DNA of 64,000 bases from an uncultured Clostridia bacterium (lineage in GTDB: Bacteria; Bacillota; Clostridia; Oscillospirales; Acutalibacteraceae), in the NCBI GenBank assembly GCA_947627345.1, contig CANQVS010000005.1, positions 1 to 64,000 of the forward strand, in the 5' to 3' direction. A program made the position numbers and the translations under genes. How positions within the stretch are numbered: the stretch's first letter is position 1; each line of letters begins with the position of its first letter. The notes under the pieces were generated by a model. It was not told the origin of the DNA. It was given only the letters and a program-made list of their open reading frames with translations, and did no database searches. Below, piece after piece: positions 35,653 through 45,164 of the stretch.

Positions 35653-37236
35653 ATGAGTAAAGAAGAATTAATCGAAGTAAATACCCCCGAGCCAGGCGAA
35701 ACCAAAAAACCGAAAAAAGAAAGAAAAAACAAAGGTAAATTAAAGGCTCTTTTAAAGTCGAGAAAAGCTAAAAGAGGTTCGGTCGCGATTGCAATTACGG
35801 CGGTTTTTATCTGCATTATAATCCTGATAAATTTTATCACGGGACTTTTGGTAGAGCGTTTTCCGAGTTTGCAGTTTGATATGACGGCGTCGCAGACCTA
35901 TCAGCTCCAAAGCGACACCTCGGAATATCTGTCACAACTCGACAAGGATATTACTCTTTACGTTCTCACAAAAGAAAGCACATTTAAAGGCGGAATGGGA
36001 GCATACTCGGGCGCGCAGTATTTCATTCAGGCGGATAAGCTTTTAAGAAAAATGGCGGCAGAAAGCGCGAGAGTCAGCCTGAAATTTATTGACCTTTCAT
36101 CTAATCCGACCTTTACGGGTAAATATGACAACATAGATTGGAACAGCGATAACGCGAACAACCTTATTATAGTTGACGCGGGCGACAGCTACACCGCGCT
36201 CTCGATTGACGACTGTTTCGACTACGACAGCGAAACCTACTCCTACTACGGCTACTACGCCTACACGGGAACAAAAATCGAGCAGGCGGTAATTACGGGA
36301 ATTTTGGACGTTACGACTAAAGATAAGGTCGGCATAGATATTATTACAGGCTCGGGCGAGGAACAAAAGCTTTACTCCTCGCTTCAAAATCTCCTAAAAC
36401 AGAACGCTTACTCAACTAAAGAAATTAACCTCACAACTCAGAAACCGCGTGAAAACTCGAAAATCGCCGTGCTTTACGCTCCGACCGTAGACCTCTCCGA
36501 GGACGCTGTCAAAAAGCTCTCAAGCTGGCTCGACAACGACGGCGAAAAAGGCAGAACGCTTATATATCTGCCTATGGACGTTAAGACATCTACCCCGAAT
36601 TTGGACGGACTTTTAGAAGAATACGGTATGAAAATTTCTGACGGACTTTCTTTCTGCACAAGCTCGCAGTATTACGTTCAGAATGTTTATATGTTCCTCA
36701 CCGACTACAACAACGATACCTATACAGAAGATTTAAAGGATAAGGGCGTTCCGACTATCGTTTACAACTCAAGAAATATAGAAATTACAAACGACGACGT
36801 TGCAAAACCTCTGTTAAGCGTGGAATCCTCCGTCGGAGTTATTCCGTTCAGCGTTGACCCCTCGGAATTTACAAGCGAGCAGGATTTTGAGAAATATAAG
36901 AAAAAGAGCGTAGACCTCGCGGCTGTCGGCACTAAGTCAAACGAGGACAACAACAGCTCCAACATAGCAGTGTTCGGCTCTCCGTATATTTTCTCAGACG
37001 CGTTCTTAAGCACAACCTCATACAACAACTCAAACTATATCATTAATTTCTGCAACACTGTCACCAACCGCGGAGATATGGGAATTACAATCAACTCCGC
37101 AGGCATTGACGAGGGAGAACTCGGCGTTACCAACACGTCTGCAATTATTGCCGTGGGAGTAATATTTATCGCGGTTGTTCCGCTTATCGTTCTCCTTATA
37201 GGACTTGTAATGTTTATCCGCAGGAGGAACAGATAA
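35653..37236 (+). CDS. GldG-like ABC auxiliary protein
   Basis: Extracytoplasmic partner of the ABC-2 permease. A basic, charged N-terminus of about 40 residues is followed by a membrane segment (about 45-68), then an ABC_transp_aux (GldG-like) domain to about residue 480 with segments such as DKDITLYVLTKES and IDIITGSGEEQKLYSSLQNLL. A second membrane segment (about 495-522) ends in a basic RRRNR tail. The protein is 527 residues. It overlaps the DUF4340 gene by one base (TAATG), so translation is coupled. Confidence 0.87.
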   Translation: MSKEELIEVNTPEPGETKKPKKERKNKGKLKALLKSRKAKRGSVAIAITAVFICIIILINFITGLLVERFPSLQFDMTASQTYQLQSDTSEYLSQLDKDITLYVLTKESTFKGGMGAYSGAQYFIQADKLLRKMAAESARVSLKFIDLSSNPTFTGKYDNIDWNSDNANNLIIVDAGDSYTALSIDDCFDYDSETYSYYGYYAYTGTKIEQAVITGILDVTTKDKVGIDIITGSGEEQKLYSSLQNLLKQNAYSTKEINLTTQKPRENSKIAVLYAPTVDLSEDAVKKLSSWLDNDGEKGRTLIYLPMDVKTSTPNLDGLLEEYGMKISDGLSFCTSSQYYVQNVYMFLTDYNNDTYTEDLKDKGVPTIVYNSRNIEITNDDVAKPLLSVESSVGVIPFSVDPSEFTSEQDFEKYKKKSVDLAAVGTKSNEDNNSSNIAVFGSPYIFSDAFLSTTSYNNSNYIINFCNTVTNRGDMGITINSAGIDEGELGVTNTSAIIAVGVIFIAVVPLIVLLIGLVMFIRRRNR

Positions 37237-38942
37237 TGAGTGAAAAGGATAATTTAAACGCAAACGAACCCGAGGTTCTGATAGAAGAAAACGACAAGGA
37301 CTATGAAAATCTCCTCGACAAATTTGAAACACCCGAGGAAAAATCCCGTCCCTCAAAAAAGAAAAACAGCCACATAAAAGCGCTTATCCTCTCAATTGCA
37401 GGCGCAGTCATTCTCGCGGGAATTGTACTTTTGTTAATCTTTTTCCCTAAGGGCGACAGTTCCTCTGACGTCGGCAAGGGAATCGCCGCAGTAAAGGGTA
37501 CGGTAAATTCCAACAAGGTTCACGAGGTAAAATTAGATACTGATAAAAACGGCAAGATTAAAGAAAACGGCAGCGGTCACCTGCTTGAACTTGTTCCCGC
37601 TGACATAAGTAAAATCAATATTAAAAATAAAAAGGGAAACTACACGATAACCTCCTACACCCCGAAGAAAAAGACTAAGGAAACCGACCCCGAAACGGGT
37701 AAGAAGAAAGAAGAAACGGACGCAACGGTTTATACTATCTTAGGCTATAAGGATTTTGACCTCCAGCCGGGCGTTGCGGATGAGGTCGCAAGCGCCTGCT
37801 CAAATTTGAGCTTTAACGCCGTTGTAACGGAGGACGCGGGCAATAACCCCGCCGACTACGGCTTTGACAAGCCCAGAGCCGTCGCAAATATTACCTACGA
37901 CGACAAGACGAAAGCAATTATTAAAGTCGGCGACGACGCACCCCAAAAGCTCGGAACATACGTTATGTTCGGCTCGGGAAATGCGGTTTACCTTTGCGAA
38001 AGCGATACTGTTAAAAAACTGCTCAACGGCATAACGGACTATATAAGCCTTACAATTAACGAGAGTGCGTCCGATACAAGCTCCAACGAGTTTAAATCCC
38101 TCACCCTTTCAGGCTCAAAATTTAACAGAAATATTACCCTCAAACCGAACCCCGACACGGACCACATCGCTAATTCCTACATTCTGACCTCCCCCGTCAG
38201 CACCTACGCCGACGATACCGAGGCATCGAACGTTTCGGGCGCCGTGCGCGGACTTTACGCCGACAGTGTTACGGCGGTTAAGCCGAGCAAATCAAGGCTT
38301 TCAAGCCTTGGACTTTCTTCTCCGTACGCAAAAATCTTTGCGAAATATTCCGACACGACCGTCAATATTATCGCCTCAAAACCCGACAGCAAGGGCAACT
38401 GTTATCTTATGAAAAACGGCGGTAAAATTGTCTATAAAATCGCGTCCGCATCCATTCCGTGGGTAAAAACGGACGAGGAAAAACTCATTTCCTCCTACGT
38501 ACTTAACCCCGAGTTAAACGGACTGACGAAGATGTCGGTTACCTGTTCGGGCAAGACCTACGACTTTGACATCAAAACCACCGTTACAAAAACGACCGAT
38601 GACGAGGGCAAAGAAAGCTCCTCGACCAACACGGTCACAAGGTACAAAAACAACGAACTGACGCAGGGTAATTTTGAAATTTTCTTCAGAAACTCCGCTC
38701 TCCTGACAAAGGCGGACAAATCGGGCGGACAACCCAAAGACCAACCCGAGCTTGTCATCAAATACTTCTACGACAAGAAAAGGAGCGCCGACACCGTTTC
38801 GTACTTTATGTCAAGCGCAAACAAGTATACGGTATCCGTAAATTCAAGGGTTGTCGGAACAGTTTACTCAAACTACGTTGAAAAGCTTATCGCCCAAGCC
38901 CCCAAGGTCGCAAAAGACAAAGAAGTAAAAACCTTCTGGTGA
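37236..38942 (+). CDS. DUF4340 membrane-anchored protein
   Basis: Last gene of the Gld-like operon. It has an acidic and basic cytoplasmic N-terminus, one membrane segment at about 49-70, then a large extracytoplasmic part rich in beta strands and lysine with the DUF4340 pattern (VPADISKINIKNKKGNYTI, then GFDKPRAVANITYDDK). DUF4340 proteins regularly accompany GldG-like genes; their exact function is not known. The protein is 568 residues and ends in KTFW. The first repeat core of cluster 7 begins 2 bases after its stop. No terminator hairpin other than the repeats is seen. Confidence 0.85.
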   Translation: MSEKDNLNANEPEVLIEENDKDYENLLDKFETPEEKSRPSKKKNSHIKALILSIAGAVILAGIVLLLIFFPKGDSSSDVGKGIAAVKGTVNSNKVHEVKLDTDKNGKIKENGSGHLLELVPADISKINIKNKKGNYTITSYTPKKKTKETDPETGKKKEETDATVYTILGYKDFDLQPGVADEVASACSNLSFNAVVTEDAGNNPADYGFDKPRAVANITYDDKTKAIIKVGDDAPQKLGTYVMFGSGNAVYLCESDTVKKLLNGITDYISLTINESASDTSSNEFKSLTLSGSKFNRNITLKPNPDTDHIANSYILTSPVSTYADDTEASNVSGAVRGLYADSVTAVKPSKSRLSSLGLSSPYAKIFAKYSDTTVNIIASKPDSKGNCYLMKNGGKIVYKIASASIPWVKTDEEKLISSYVLNPELNGLTKMSVTCSGKTYDFDIKTTVTKTTDDEGKESSSTNTVTRYKNNELTQGNFEIFFRNSALLTKADKSGGQPKDQPELVIKYFYDKKRSADTVSYFMSSANKYTVSVNSRVVGTVYSNYVEKLIAQAPKVAKDKEVKTFW

Positions 38943-40030
38943 TTTTATATATCTTCGTCATAGATGCAGTCCCTATCTGAAAAGCATATCCCCCCTACAA
39001 TTGTGCCTATGTCTTGTTTTGGATATGGAGGACAGGTTCTGCGGTAGATTTTTTAGCTTTTCCACATCAGTCCGTACAGTCCCTCTCGGACAATTCATCT
39101 CCCCCAGACGTTCCTGCCTCTATCTAACTTTGGATAGAGAGAATAGGTTCTGCGAAAATCTTTATATATAAGTTTTCTCCCTATCTGACTTTAGATAGGG
39201 AGATTAATTTTACTACTATAGACTTTTTTAAAACTTTTCCTCTAAATCGGATTTTAAAAGGAATTAAAAGTTTTACCCTTAAATTTAATTCTTAATTTTT
39301 TATATATCCACGTCAGTCATTGCAGTCCCTATCTGAAAAGCATATCCCCCCTACAATTGTGCCTATGTCTTGTTTTGGATATGGAGGATAGGTTCTGCGG
39401 TAGACTTTTTAGCTTTTCCACATCAGTCCGTACAGTCCCTCTCGGACAATTCATCTCCCCCAGACGTTCCTGCCTCTATCTAACTTTGGATAGAGAGAAT
39501 AGGTTCTGCGAAAATCTTTATATATAAGTTTTCTCCCTATCTAACTTTAGATAGGGAGATTTTTCTTCTATAAATTTATCCCCTTTTCTTTTTTCCTACT
39601 TCGGATAGTAAGGATAGATTCAGCGAAAATCCCTATCAATCCTTTCCTCTAAATCCGATTTTAATAAAAATTAAAAGTTACCTTTACTTTATTAACTCTT
39701 AATTTTTAATTTTCTTCGACATAGGCAGAAAAGTTTGGGGGATAGGCTTTTCAAAAAGGGACTGCACGGGGACTGATGTGAATACACAAAAACTGCATTG
39801 TCTGACATAAAAAACAAAGCGCAGAACCTATCCTACATATCCAAAGTAAAACAGAGGCACAGAGGTTTGGGGGATATGCTTTTCAGATAGGGACTGCACG
39901 GACTGATGTGGAGATATAAAAAGCGCAGAACCTGTCCGCCCTATCCAAAGTTAGATAGAGGAAGAAACATCGGGGGGATATGAATTTTCCGAGAGGGACT
40001 GCAATGTCTGACGAAGATATAAAAAAATAC
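38943..40030. repeat. Intergenic repeat cluster 7 (A cores facing B cores)
   Basis: Orientation A cores at about 38944-39053, 39054-39160, 39301-39409 and 39410-39518, with H1 hairpins at 39176-39203 and 39532-39559, an L hairpin at about 39234-39262 and a partial core near 39597-39626. After a second L hairpin (about 39643-39672) and a TTAACTCTTAATTTTTAA run come orientation B copies: a partial at about 39718-39788, a fragment at 39788-39814, and cores at about 39811-39921 and 39921-40026. The last core runs directly into the rimP promoter. Confidence 0.9.
38965..39561 (+). repeat. 241-bp direct duplication inside cluster 7
   Basis: 38965-39205 and 39321-39561 are offset by exactly 356 bases without insertions or deletions and differ at only three positions by my reading. 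Each copy holds two cores and one H1 hairpin. This is much more similar than cores from different clusters, so the duplication is recent or maintained by conversion. Confidence 0.88.
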
Positions 40031-40059
40031 TTGCAATTTTTGGAAGATAGTGATATAAT
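40031..40059 (+). promoter_or_regulatory. Promoter of the rimP-nusA-infB operon
   Basis: TTGCAA (40031-40036), 17 bases, TATAAT (40054-40059), with TGA forming an extended -10. The -35 box follows the outer end of a repeat core (GATATAAAAAAATAC), so the A-run of the repeat sits where an UP element would be. The leader has a GAGCAA/TTGCTC hairpin at about 40090-40106 before AGGAGG. Confidence 0.75.
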
Positions 40060-40142
40060 TCTAATGTTGAATATTGAAAGTATGAGGAGTGAGCAAACGG
40101 CTTGCTCCTTTCTGTTTGACAAATAACACAGGAGGTTATCAT

Positions 40143-40616
40143 ATGTCAAAAAAGGGCAATACTGTAGAAAGAGTATGGGATATTGCCGAACCGATTGCAA
40201 AAGAATTAGGCCTTGAGCTTTGGGACGTCCGCTACGTCAAGGAAGGCGCCGACTATTTTCTGAGGATTTTTATTGATAAAGACGGCGGTGTTGACATCAA
40301 CGACTGTGAGGCGCTTTCTCGCGCAATTGACAAACCGCTTGACGACAAGGACCCTATTTCAAACCCGTATATTCTTGAGGTATGTTCTCCGGGGCTTGAA
40401 AGACCTCTTGTAAGAGACGAGCATTTCGCGCGTTTTATAGGCGCGGATATTAAGGTTAAAATGATTCGTCCGATTGAGGGCGTCGGTAAAGAATTTAAGG
40501 GAGTTCTTACGGACTACAACTCGGGCGAAGTTACAATAACAGACCACAGCGGTGAAAATCAGATGACAATAAACGTCAAACAAACCGCGTGGATTAAACT
40601 TGATGATTTTGATTAA
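40143..40616 (+). CDS. rimP: Ribosome maturation factor RimP
   Basis: Needed for assembly of the 30S subunit. The 157 residues show the RimP core: ELWDVRYVKEGADYFLRIFID, the GVDINDCEALSRAI helix, and the strongly conserved YILEVCSPGLERPL with VRDEHFARFIG after it. The ATG at 40143 follows AGGAGGTTATC; an in-frame GTG at 40089 lies in the leader hairpin and is rejected. It is the first gene of the classical nusA-infB operon. Confidence 0.96.
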   Translation: MSKKGNTVERVWDIAEPIAKELGLELWDVRYVKEGADYFLRIFIDKDGGVDINDCEALSRAIDKPLDDKDPISNPYILEVCSPGLERPLVRDEHFARFIGADIKVKMIRPIEGVGKEFKGVLTDYNSGEVTITDHSGENQMTINVKQTAWIKLDDFD

Positions 40617-40664
40617 GAAAGAAAATTTACTTAGCTTTGTGCAAGGAAAGGAATGGTCAGAAAA

Positions 40665-41747
40665 ATGAACAACAAGGAATTATTCACAGCGCTCTCTCTG
40701 CTTGAAAAGGAAAAGGGCATACCTATGGATTATATGATTGAGCAGATTGAAAGAGCGATTAAGGTTGCGTGCAAGAACTCCTACGGCGGAAACGAAAACG
40801 TGGTGTTTAAAATTATTCCCGAGAAAAACACCTTTGACGTAAAGCTCGTTAAAACCGTCGTCGAGGAAGTAGAGGACAAAAACTTTGAAATCTCGCTTGA
40901 AGAAGTGAGAAAAAAGAAAAAGAAAATCGAAATCGGCGACCAGTACGAGGCTCCGCTCGACCCGAAACAGCTCGGACGTATCGCCGTTCAGACCGCGAGG
41001 AGCGTAATCCGCCAGGGTATCCGCGACGGCGAAAAGGGACAAATGCTTCAGGAATTTAAGAGCCGTCTGGGAGAGCTTGTCACGGCTGTTGTAGAGCGCG
41101 TTGACCCCGTAAACGGAATGGCTACCATTCGTATCGGAAAAGCTGTTGCAACCCTGCCGAAAAGCGAGCAGGTCGGCGACCGTGTTCTAAAAGACGGAGA
41201 CAACATCAAGGTTTTGGTTGCCGATATTAAGGACAACGAGCGCGGTCCGAGAGCGATGATAAGCCGTACAAATCCCGAGCTTGTAAAACGTCTTTTCGAG
41301 CAGGAGGTTCCCGAAATTTACGATGGCACGGTCGAGATTAAGGCTATCTCTCGCGAGGCGGGAAGCAGAACAAAAATGGCGGTACTCTCAAACGATGAAA
41401 ACATCGATGCAATCGGCTCCTGTATCGGAACACGAGGCGACAGAGTTAACGAAATTGTAGAGGAGCTCGGCGGAGAGAAAATCGACATTATCGAGTTCAG
41501 CGACGACCCCGAAAAGTACATCGCCGCCGCGCTTTCCCCCGCGACCGTTTTAAAGGTTGACATCATTGACGAAAGCGCAAAAAGCTGTAAGGTAACCGTT
41601 CCCGACGGACAGCTTTCGCTCGCTATCGGCAACAAGGGACAGAACGCGCGCCTTGCCGCACGTTTAACAGGCTGGAAAATCGACATTCGCCCCGAGTCGG
41701 GCTTTTACGGCGAGGACGAGGACGAAACTACGGAAACCGAGGAGTAA
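40665..41747 (+). CDS. nusA: Transcription termination/antitermination protein NusA
   Basis: RNA-polymerase-binding factor. The N-terminal domain (1-125) is followed by S1 (about 130-200), then KH1 and KH2 (about 205-345) with the conserved GSCIGTRGDRVNEIVEELGGEKIDI and SLAIGNKGQNARLAARLTGW blocks; an acidic tail EDEDETTETEE ends the protein. The usual start MNNKEL is at 40665; an in-frame ATG at 40653 overlaps the AAGGAAAGGA ribosome site and would add four residues. Confidence 0.96.
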   Translation: MNNKELFTALSLLEKEKGIPMDYMIEQIERAIKVACKNSYGGNENVVFKIIPEKNTFDVKLVKTVVEEVEDKNFEISLEEVRKKKKKIEIGDQYEAPLDPKQLGRIAVQTARSVIRQGIRDGEKGQMLQEFKSRLGELVTAVVERVDPVNGMATIRIGKAVATLPKSEQVGDRVLKDGDNIKVLVADIKDNERGPRAMISRTNPELVKRLFEQEVPEIYDGTVEIKAISREAGSRTKMAVLSNDENIDAIGSCIGTRGDRVNEIVEELGGEKIDIIEFSDDPEKYIAAALSPATVLKVDIIDESAKSCKVTVPDGQLSLAIGNKGQNARLAARLTGWKIDIRPESGFYGEDEDETTETEE

Positions 41748-41753
41748 TTCGTT

Positions 41754-42056
41754 TTGAAGCAGAAAAAAATACCGTTGAGAAAATGCACGGGCTGCGGTGA
41801 AATGAAACCGAAACGGGAACTTGTCAGAGTTGTTAAGACTCCCGATAAAAAGAGCGAAAACGGCGAAATCACGGCTAAGGGCGAAATAACTCTCGACCTC
41901 GACGGAAAAAAACCGGGCAGAGGCGCGTACGTATGCCGAAACACGGAGTGCTTTGAAAAAGCGGTCAAGGCAAGACGTTTTGAAAAGGCATTTAAATCGC
42001 AGATACCCGACGAGGTTTTTGCCGGCATAAAAGAGGAGCTGGAAAAAATTGAATGA
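41754..42056 (+). CDS. ylxR: YlxR family RNA-binding protein
   Basis: Small protein (100 residues) of the DUF448/YlxR family, usual between nusA and infB in Gram-positive bacteria and reported to bind RNA and affect expression of RNase P or metabolic genes in some species. The RKCTGCGEMKPKRELVRVV signature is at residues 8-26, and GRGAYVCRNTECFEKAVK lies near 60-77. The start is TTG 6 bases after the nusA stop. The following L7Ae-like gene overlaps its stop by 8 bases. Confidence 0.93.
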   Translation: MKQKKIPLRKCTGCGEMKPKRELVRVVKTPDKKSENGEITAKGEITLDLDGKKPGRGAYVCRNTECFEKAVKARRFEKAFKSQIPDEVFAGIKEELEKIE

Positions 42057-42372
42057 TAAAATTCTCGGTCTTCTCGGCTTATGCAGACGCGCAGGCAAGC
42101 TGACAGTCGGAAACGACGCGGTTATCGAAAACGTCCTAAACGGCAAAGCGAGGCTCGTAATTGTAAGCAGAGACATCTCTTTAAACACGGAAAAAAAGCT
42201 TAAAAACGCGTGCGCTTCGGCGAATACAGAGCTTTTAAAACTTAACAGAACCCGAAATGAGCTTTCAGACGCGCTTGGAAAATTCTGCGCGGTTGTCGCC
42301 GTATGCGACGATGGTTTTTCAAAAAAGCTCATATCGCTTATACAAAATGAAACAGGAGGTAAGTGTCTATGA
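42049..42372 (+). CDS. ylxQ: L7Ae-family ribosomal protein (YlxQ)
   Basis: Probable kink-turn RNA-binding protein of the L7Ae/L30e fold, 107 residues, with [17 protein letters not shown] at the N-terminus and [10 protein letters not shown] plus [13 protein letters not shown] typical of the family. The start is TTG at 42049, overlapping the ylxR stop, with GAGGAGCTGG upstream. It overlaps infB by 4 bases. The family member in B. subtilis is dispensable; the role is unproven. Confidence 0.9.
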   Translation: MNDKILGLLGLCRRAGKLTVGNDAVIENVLNGKARLVIVSRDISLNTEKKLKNACASANTELLKLNRTRNELSDALGKFCAVVAVCDDGFSKKLISLIQNETGGKCL

Positions 42373-44735
42373 TAAAATATAAGGTAAAAGAAGTAGCTGA
42401 TGATTTTAACGTAAAAAGCAAAAAGATTACTGAAATCCTTTCTGACAAATGCGGTGTCAACAAAAAATCAATGACCTCTTTGGACACGGAGGAGCTTAAC
42501 GTCATTTTTGACGTTATGACCACGGAAAACGAGGTTAAGGATTTTTCCGAATATTTCGCGGTTCGCGACAAGGCGGTCGAGGAATACGAAAAGCAGGTTG
42601 CACAGGAAAATAAAGAAGAAAAATCAACCCGCAAGGCTATTCCTGTTGAAAAACCCGCAAAAAAACAATCCAAGAATAAAACCGCAAAGGCAAAAAGTCC
42701 GCGTGAAAAGTTTGAAACCGTTGAGGTTGTCAACACAATCGAGGAGGAGCGAAGCGACCACCGCTCCAACAGACGAGTTATCGACACGCGCCAGACTAAT
42801 GTTGACGTGGAAAGATATAACCAAAAATACGACGATATGGCGAACGAAAAGCTCAGCCGTAATCAGGATATAAGCAAAAAGGAAAAATTCTCGAACCGCG
42901 CGCGCAAACAGCGCCAAAGACGCGGAGGAAAGCGTGAAACAGAGGCGCAAAGGCTCGCGCGTATTGAAAAACAGCGCAAGGAGCGTTCTATCACAATCAC
43001 CGTTCCCGATGAAATTGTAGTTTCGGAGCTTGCCTCACGTCTTAAAGCTACCGTTGCCGAGGTTGTTAAAAAGGCATTTTTAATGGGCTCGATGATTACG
43101 GCGAACGACACTATCGACTTTGACACAGCCGAGCTTCTCGCTATGGAGTTTAACGCTAAGGTTGAAAGAGAGGTAGTCGTTACAATCGAGGAGCAGATTA
43201 TCGACGACAGCGAGGACGACGACGCTAACCTCGTAACGAGAGCACCTGTAGTCGTTGTAATGGGACACGTTGACCACGGTAAGACCTCTATCCTCGACGC
43301 TATCCGCCACGCTAACGTAACAGAGGGCGAGGCAGGCGGTATCACACAGCATATCGGTGCGTACCGCACAATGGTAAACGACCGTCCGATTACTTTCCTC
43401 GACACACCGGGTCACGAGGCGTTTACAACGATGCGCGCAAGAGGAGCGCAGGCGACGGATATAGCCATTTTGGTAGTAGCGGCCGACGACGGAATTATGC
43501 CGCAGACAATCGAGGCGATTAACCACGCGAAAGCGGCGGGCGTTACCGTAATTGTCGCAATCAATAAGATAGATAAACCGGGCGCAAACCCCGAGCAGGT
43601 AAAGCAACAGCTCACTGAATACGAGCTTATCCCCGAAGAATGGGGCGGAGATGTAATATGCGTGCCTGTTTCCGCAAAGACTAAGGAGGGACTTGACGAG
43701 CTTTTGGAGAGCGTTCTGCTTGTCGCGGAAATGAAAGAACTCAAAGCTAACCCCGACAGAGCGGCAAAGGGTATCGTAATTGAGGCGCGCCTTGACAAGG
43801 GCAGAGGTCCTATCGCGACCGTTTTGGTACAAAACGGTACCTTAAACGCGGGCGACACGGTAGTCGCGGGAACCTGTCTGGGCAGAGTACGCGCTATGAC
43901 GAACGACAAGGGCGAAACGGTAAAAACCGCGGGTCCGTCCGTCCCCGTTGAGATTATCGGTCTTGATGAGGTTCCCGTGGGCGGAGATGTGTTCAACGCC
44001 GTTACAAACGAACACCTCGCGCGCCAGCTTGTCAACCAAAGAAAGAACGAGCGCAAGGAGGAAATCTTCAACGCGCAGACCAAGGTTACTCTCGACAACC
44101 TATTCGACCAGATGAAACAGGGCGAAATGAAAGAGCTTAAAATTATTGTTAAGGCAGACGTTCAAGGCTCGGTTGAGGCTGTCCGCCAAAGCCTCGAAAA
44201 GCTCACAAACGAGGAGGTTCGCGTTAACGTAATTCACGGCGCGGTAGGCGCGGTAAACGAAAGCGACGTTATGCTCGCCAACGCCTCAAACGCGATTATC
44301 GTAGGCTTTAACGTCCGTCCCGACGCGAACGCTCAGAGTATCGCCGAGCGCGACGGCGTGGATATGCGTATGTACCGTGTAATTTACGACTGTATTGAGG
44401 AAATTGAATCCGCTATGAAAGGTATGCTCGCTCCTAAGACGAGAGAGGTTGAACTCGGAACAGCGGAAGTCAGAAACGTCATTAAGATTAAGAGCGTCGG
44501 TACGGTTGCCGGCTCATACGTCAAGAAAGGCAAAATCCAGCGCAACGGTATGGTACGGGTTGTCCGCGACGGCATTATTATTGCGGACGACAATATCTCC
44601 TCATTGCAGAGATTTAAGGATTCCGTCAAGGAGGTAGCCGAGGGCTACGAGTGCGGTATCTGCCTTGAAAAATTCAGCGACCTCAAGGAGGGCGACATCT
44701 TCGAGGTTTACGCTATAGAGGAATACAGAGATTAA
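42369..44735 (+). CDS. infB: Translation initiation factor IF-2
   Basis: GTPase that brings initiator tRNA to the 30S subunit. The ATG at 42369 follows AGGAGG by 9 bases (788 residues). It has an N-terminal IF2N domain (about 1-55), a charged linker, a second IF2N domain near 205-255, then the G domain with [17 protein letters not shown] and NKID, and the C-terminal domains ending in [20 protein letters not shown]. The conserved [10 protein letters not shown] (switch I) is intact. A large hairpin separates it from rbfA. Confidence 0.97.
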   Translation: MIKYKVKEVADDFNVKSKKITEILSDKCGVNKKSMTSLDTEELNVIFDVMTTENEVKDFSEYFAVRDKAVEEYEKQVAQENKEEKSTRKAIPVEKPAKKQSKNKTAKAKSPREKFETVEVVNTIEEERSDHRSNRRVIDTRQTNVDVERYNQKYDDMANEKLSRNQDISKKEKFSNRARKQRQRRGGKRETEAQRLARIEKQRKERSITITVPDEIVVSELASRLKATVAEVVKKAFLMGSMITANDTIDFDTAELLAMEFNAKVEREVVVTIEEQIIDDSEDDDANLVTRAPVVVVMGHVDHGKTSILDAIRHANVTEGEAGGITQHIGAYRTMVNDRPITFLDTPGHEAFTTMRARGAQATDIAILVVAADDGIMPQTIEAINHAKAAGVTVIVAINKIDKPGANPEQVKQQLTEYELIPEEWGGDVICVPVSAKTKEGLDELLESVLLVAEMKELKANPDRAAKGIVIEARLDKGRGPIATVLVQNGTLNAGDTVVAGTCLGRVRAMTNDKGETVKTAGPSVPVEIIGLDEVPVGGDVFNAVTNEHLARQLVNQRKNERKEEIFNAQTKVTLDNLFDQMKQGEMKELKIIVKADVQGSVEAVRQSLEKLTNEEVRVNVIHGAVGAVNESDVMLANASNAIIVGFNVRPDANAQSIAERDGVDMRMYRVIYDCIEEIESAMKGMLAPKTREVELGTAEVRNVIKIKSVGTVAGSYVKKGKIQRNGMVRVVRDGIIIADDNISSLQRFKDSVKEVAEGYECGICLEKFSDLKEGDIFEVYAIEEYRD

Positions 44736-44736
44736 C

Positions 44737-44795
44737 AGGCGTTGACATAGGAAAACCGCTGTTTTGAATCCCGCGGTTTTCGCCGTCAACTGCCT
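44737..44795 (+). promoter_or_regulatory. Large hairpin between infB and rbfA
   Basis: AGGCGTTGAC at 44737-44746 pairs with GTCAACTGCCT (one bulged T) at 44785-44795, and inside it AAAACCGC pairs with GCGGTTTT. No T-run follows, so it is not a classical terminator. It could be an RNA-processing or stability element that separates infB from the downstream genes. Confidence 0.65.
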
Positions 44796-44813
44796 GAAAA
44801 CGGAGTTGTAAAT

Positions 44814-45155
44814 ATGTCAGGACACAAATTAGAAAGAATTACCGAGGATATTAAGCGCGAATTGACCGCGATTTTCCGCGAGCTTAAAGACCCGCGCGTA
44901 AAAGACGCGTTTATCTCGATTATCAGAGTTGACGTTACAAACGACCTCTCCTACTGTACGGTTTACGTCAGCGCAATCGAGGGAATAGAGCGTTGCAAAA
45001 AGGCGTGTAAGGGGCTTGACAGCGCGTCGGGATTTATCCGCCGTGAGCTGGGACAAAGGCTAAGATTAAGGCACGTTCCCGAACTTATTTTCACGGCGAG
45101 CGATAGCATAGAGTACAGCGCGAATATATCGAGAATTTTAAAGGAATTGGAATAA
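44814..45155 (+). CDS. rbfA: Ribosome-binding factor A
   Basis: KH-fold factor for 16S rRNA maturation at low temperature. The 113 residues contain RITEDIKRELTAIFRELKDPRV at the N-terminus, SYCTVYVSAI in the middle, and LRHVPELIFTASDSIEYSANISRIL at the end, all family landmarks. CGGAGTTGTAAAT precedes the ATG. nrnA follows after 9 bases. Confidence 0.95.
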   Translation: MSGHKLERITEDIKRELTAIFRELKDPRVKDAFISIIRVDVTNDLSYCTVYVSAIEGIERCKKACKGLDSASGFIRRELGQRLRLRHVPELIFTASDSIEYSANISRILKELE

Positions 45156-45164
45156 GGAAAAATT

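Noticed and set aside
40089..40142. N-terminal extension of rimP from GTG at 40089, and a 14-codon frame at 40081
   Set aside because: Both lie in the leader hairpin without a ribosome site; AGGAGG directly before 40143 decides the start.
41664..42332. Minus-strand open frame of 222 codons across ylxR and ylxQ
   Set aside because: It covers two conserved genes on the opposite strand and has no homology that I recognise.
43080..44098. Long minus-strand open frames inside infB
   Set aside because: Antisense shadows of the conserved G domain and downstream domains, with no own signals.
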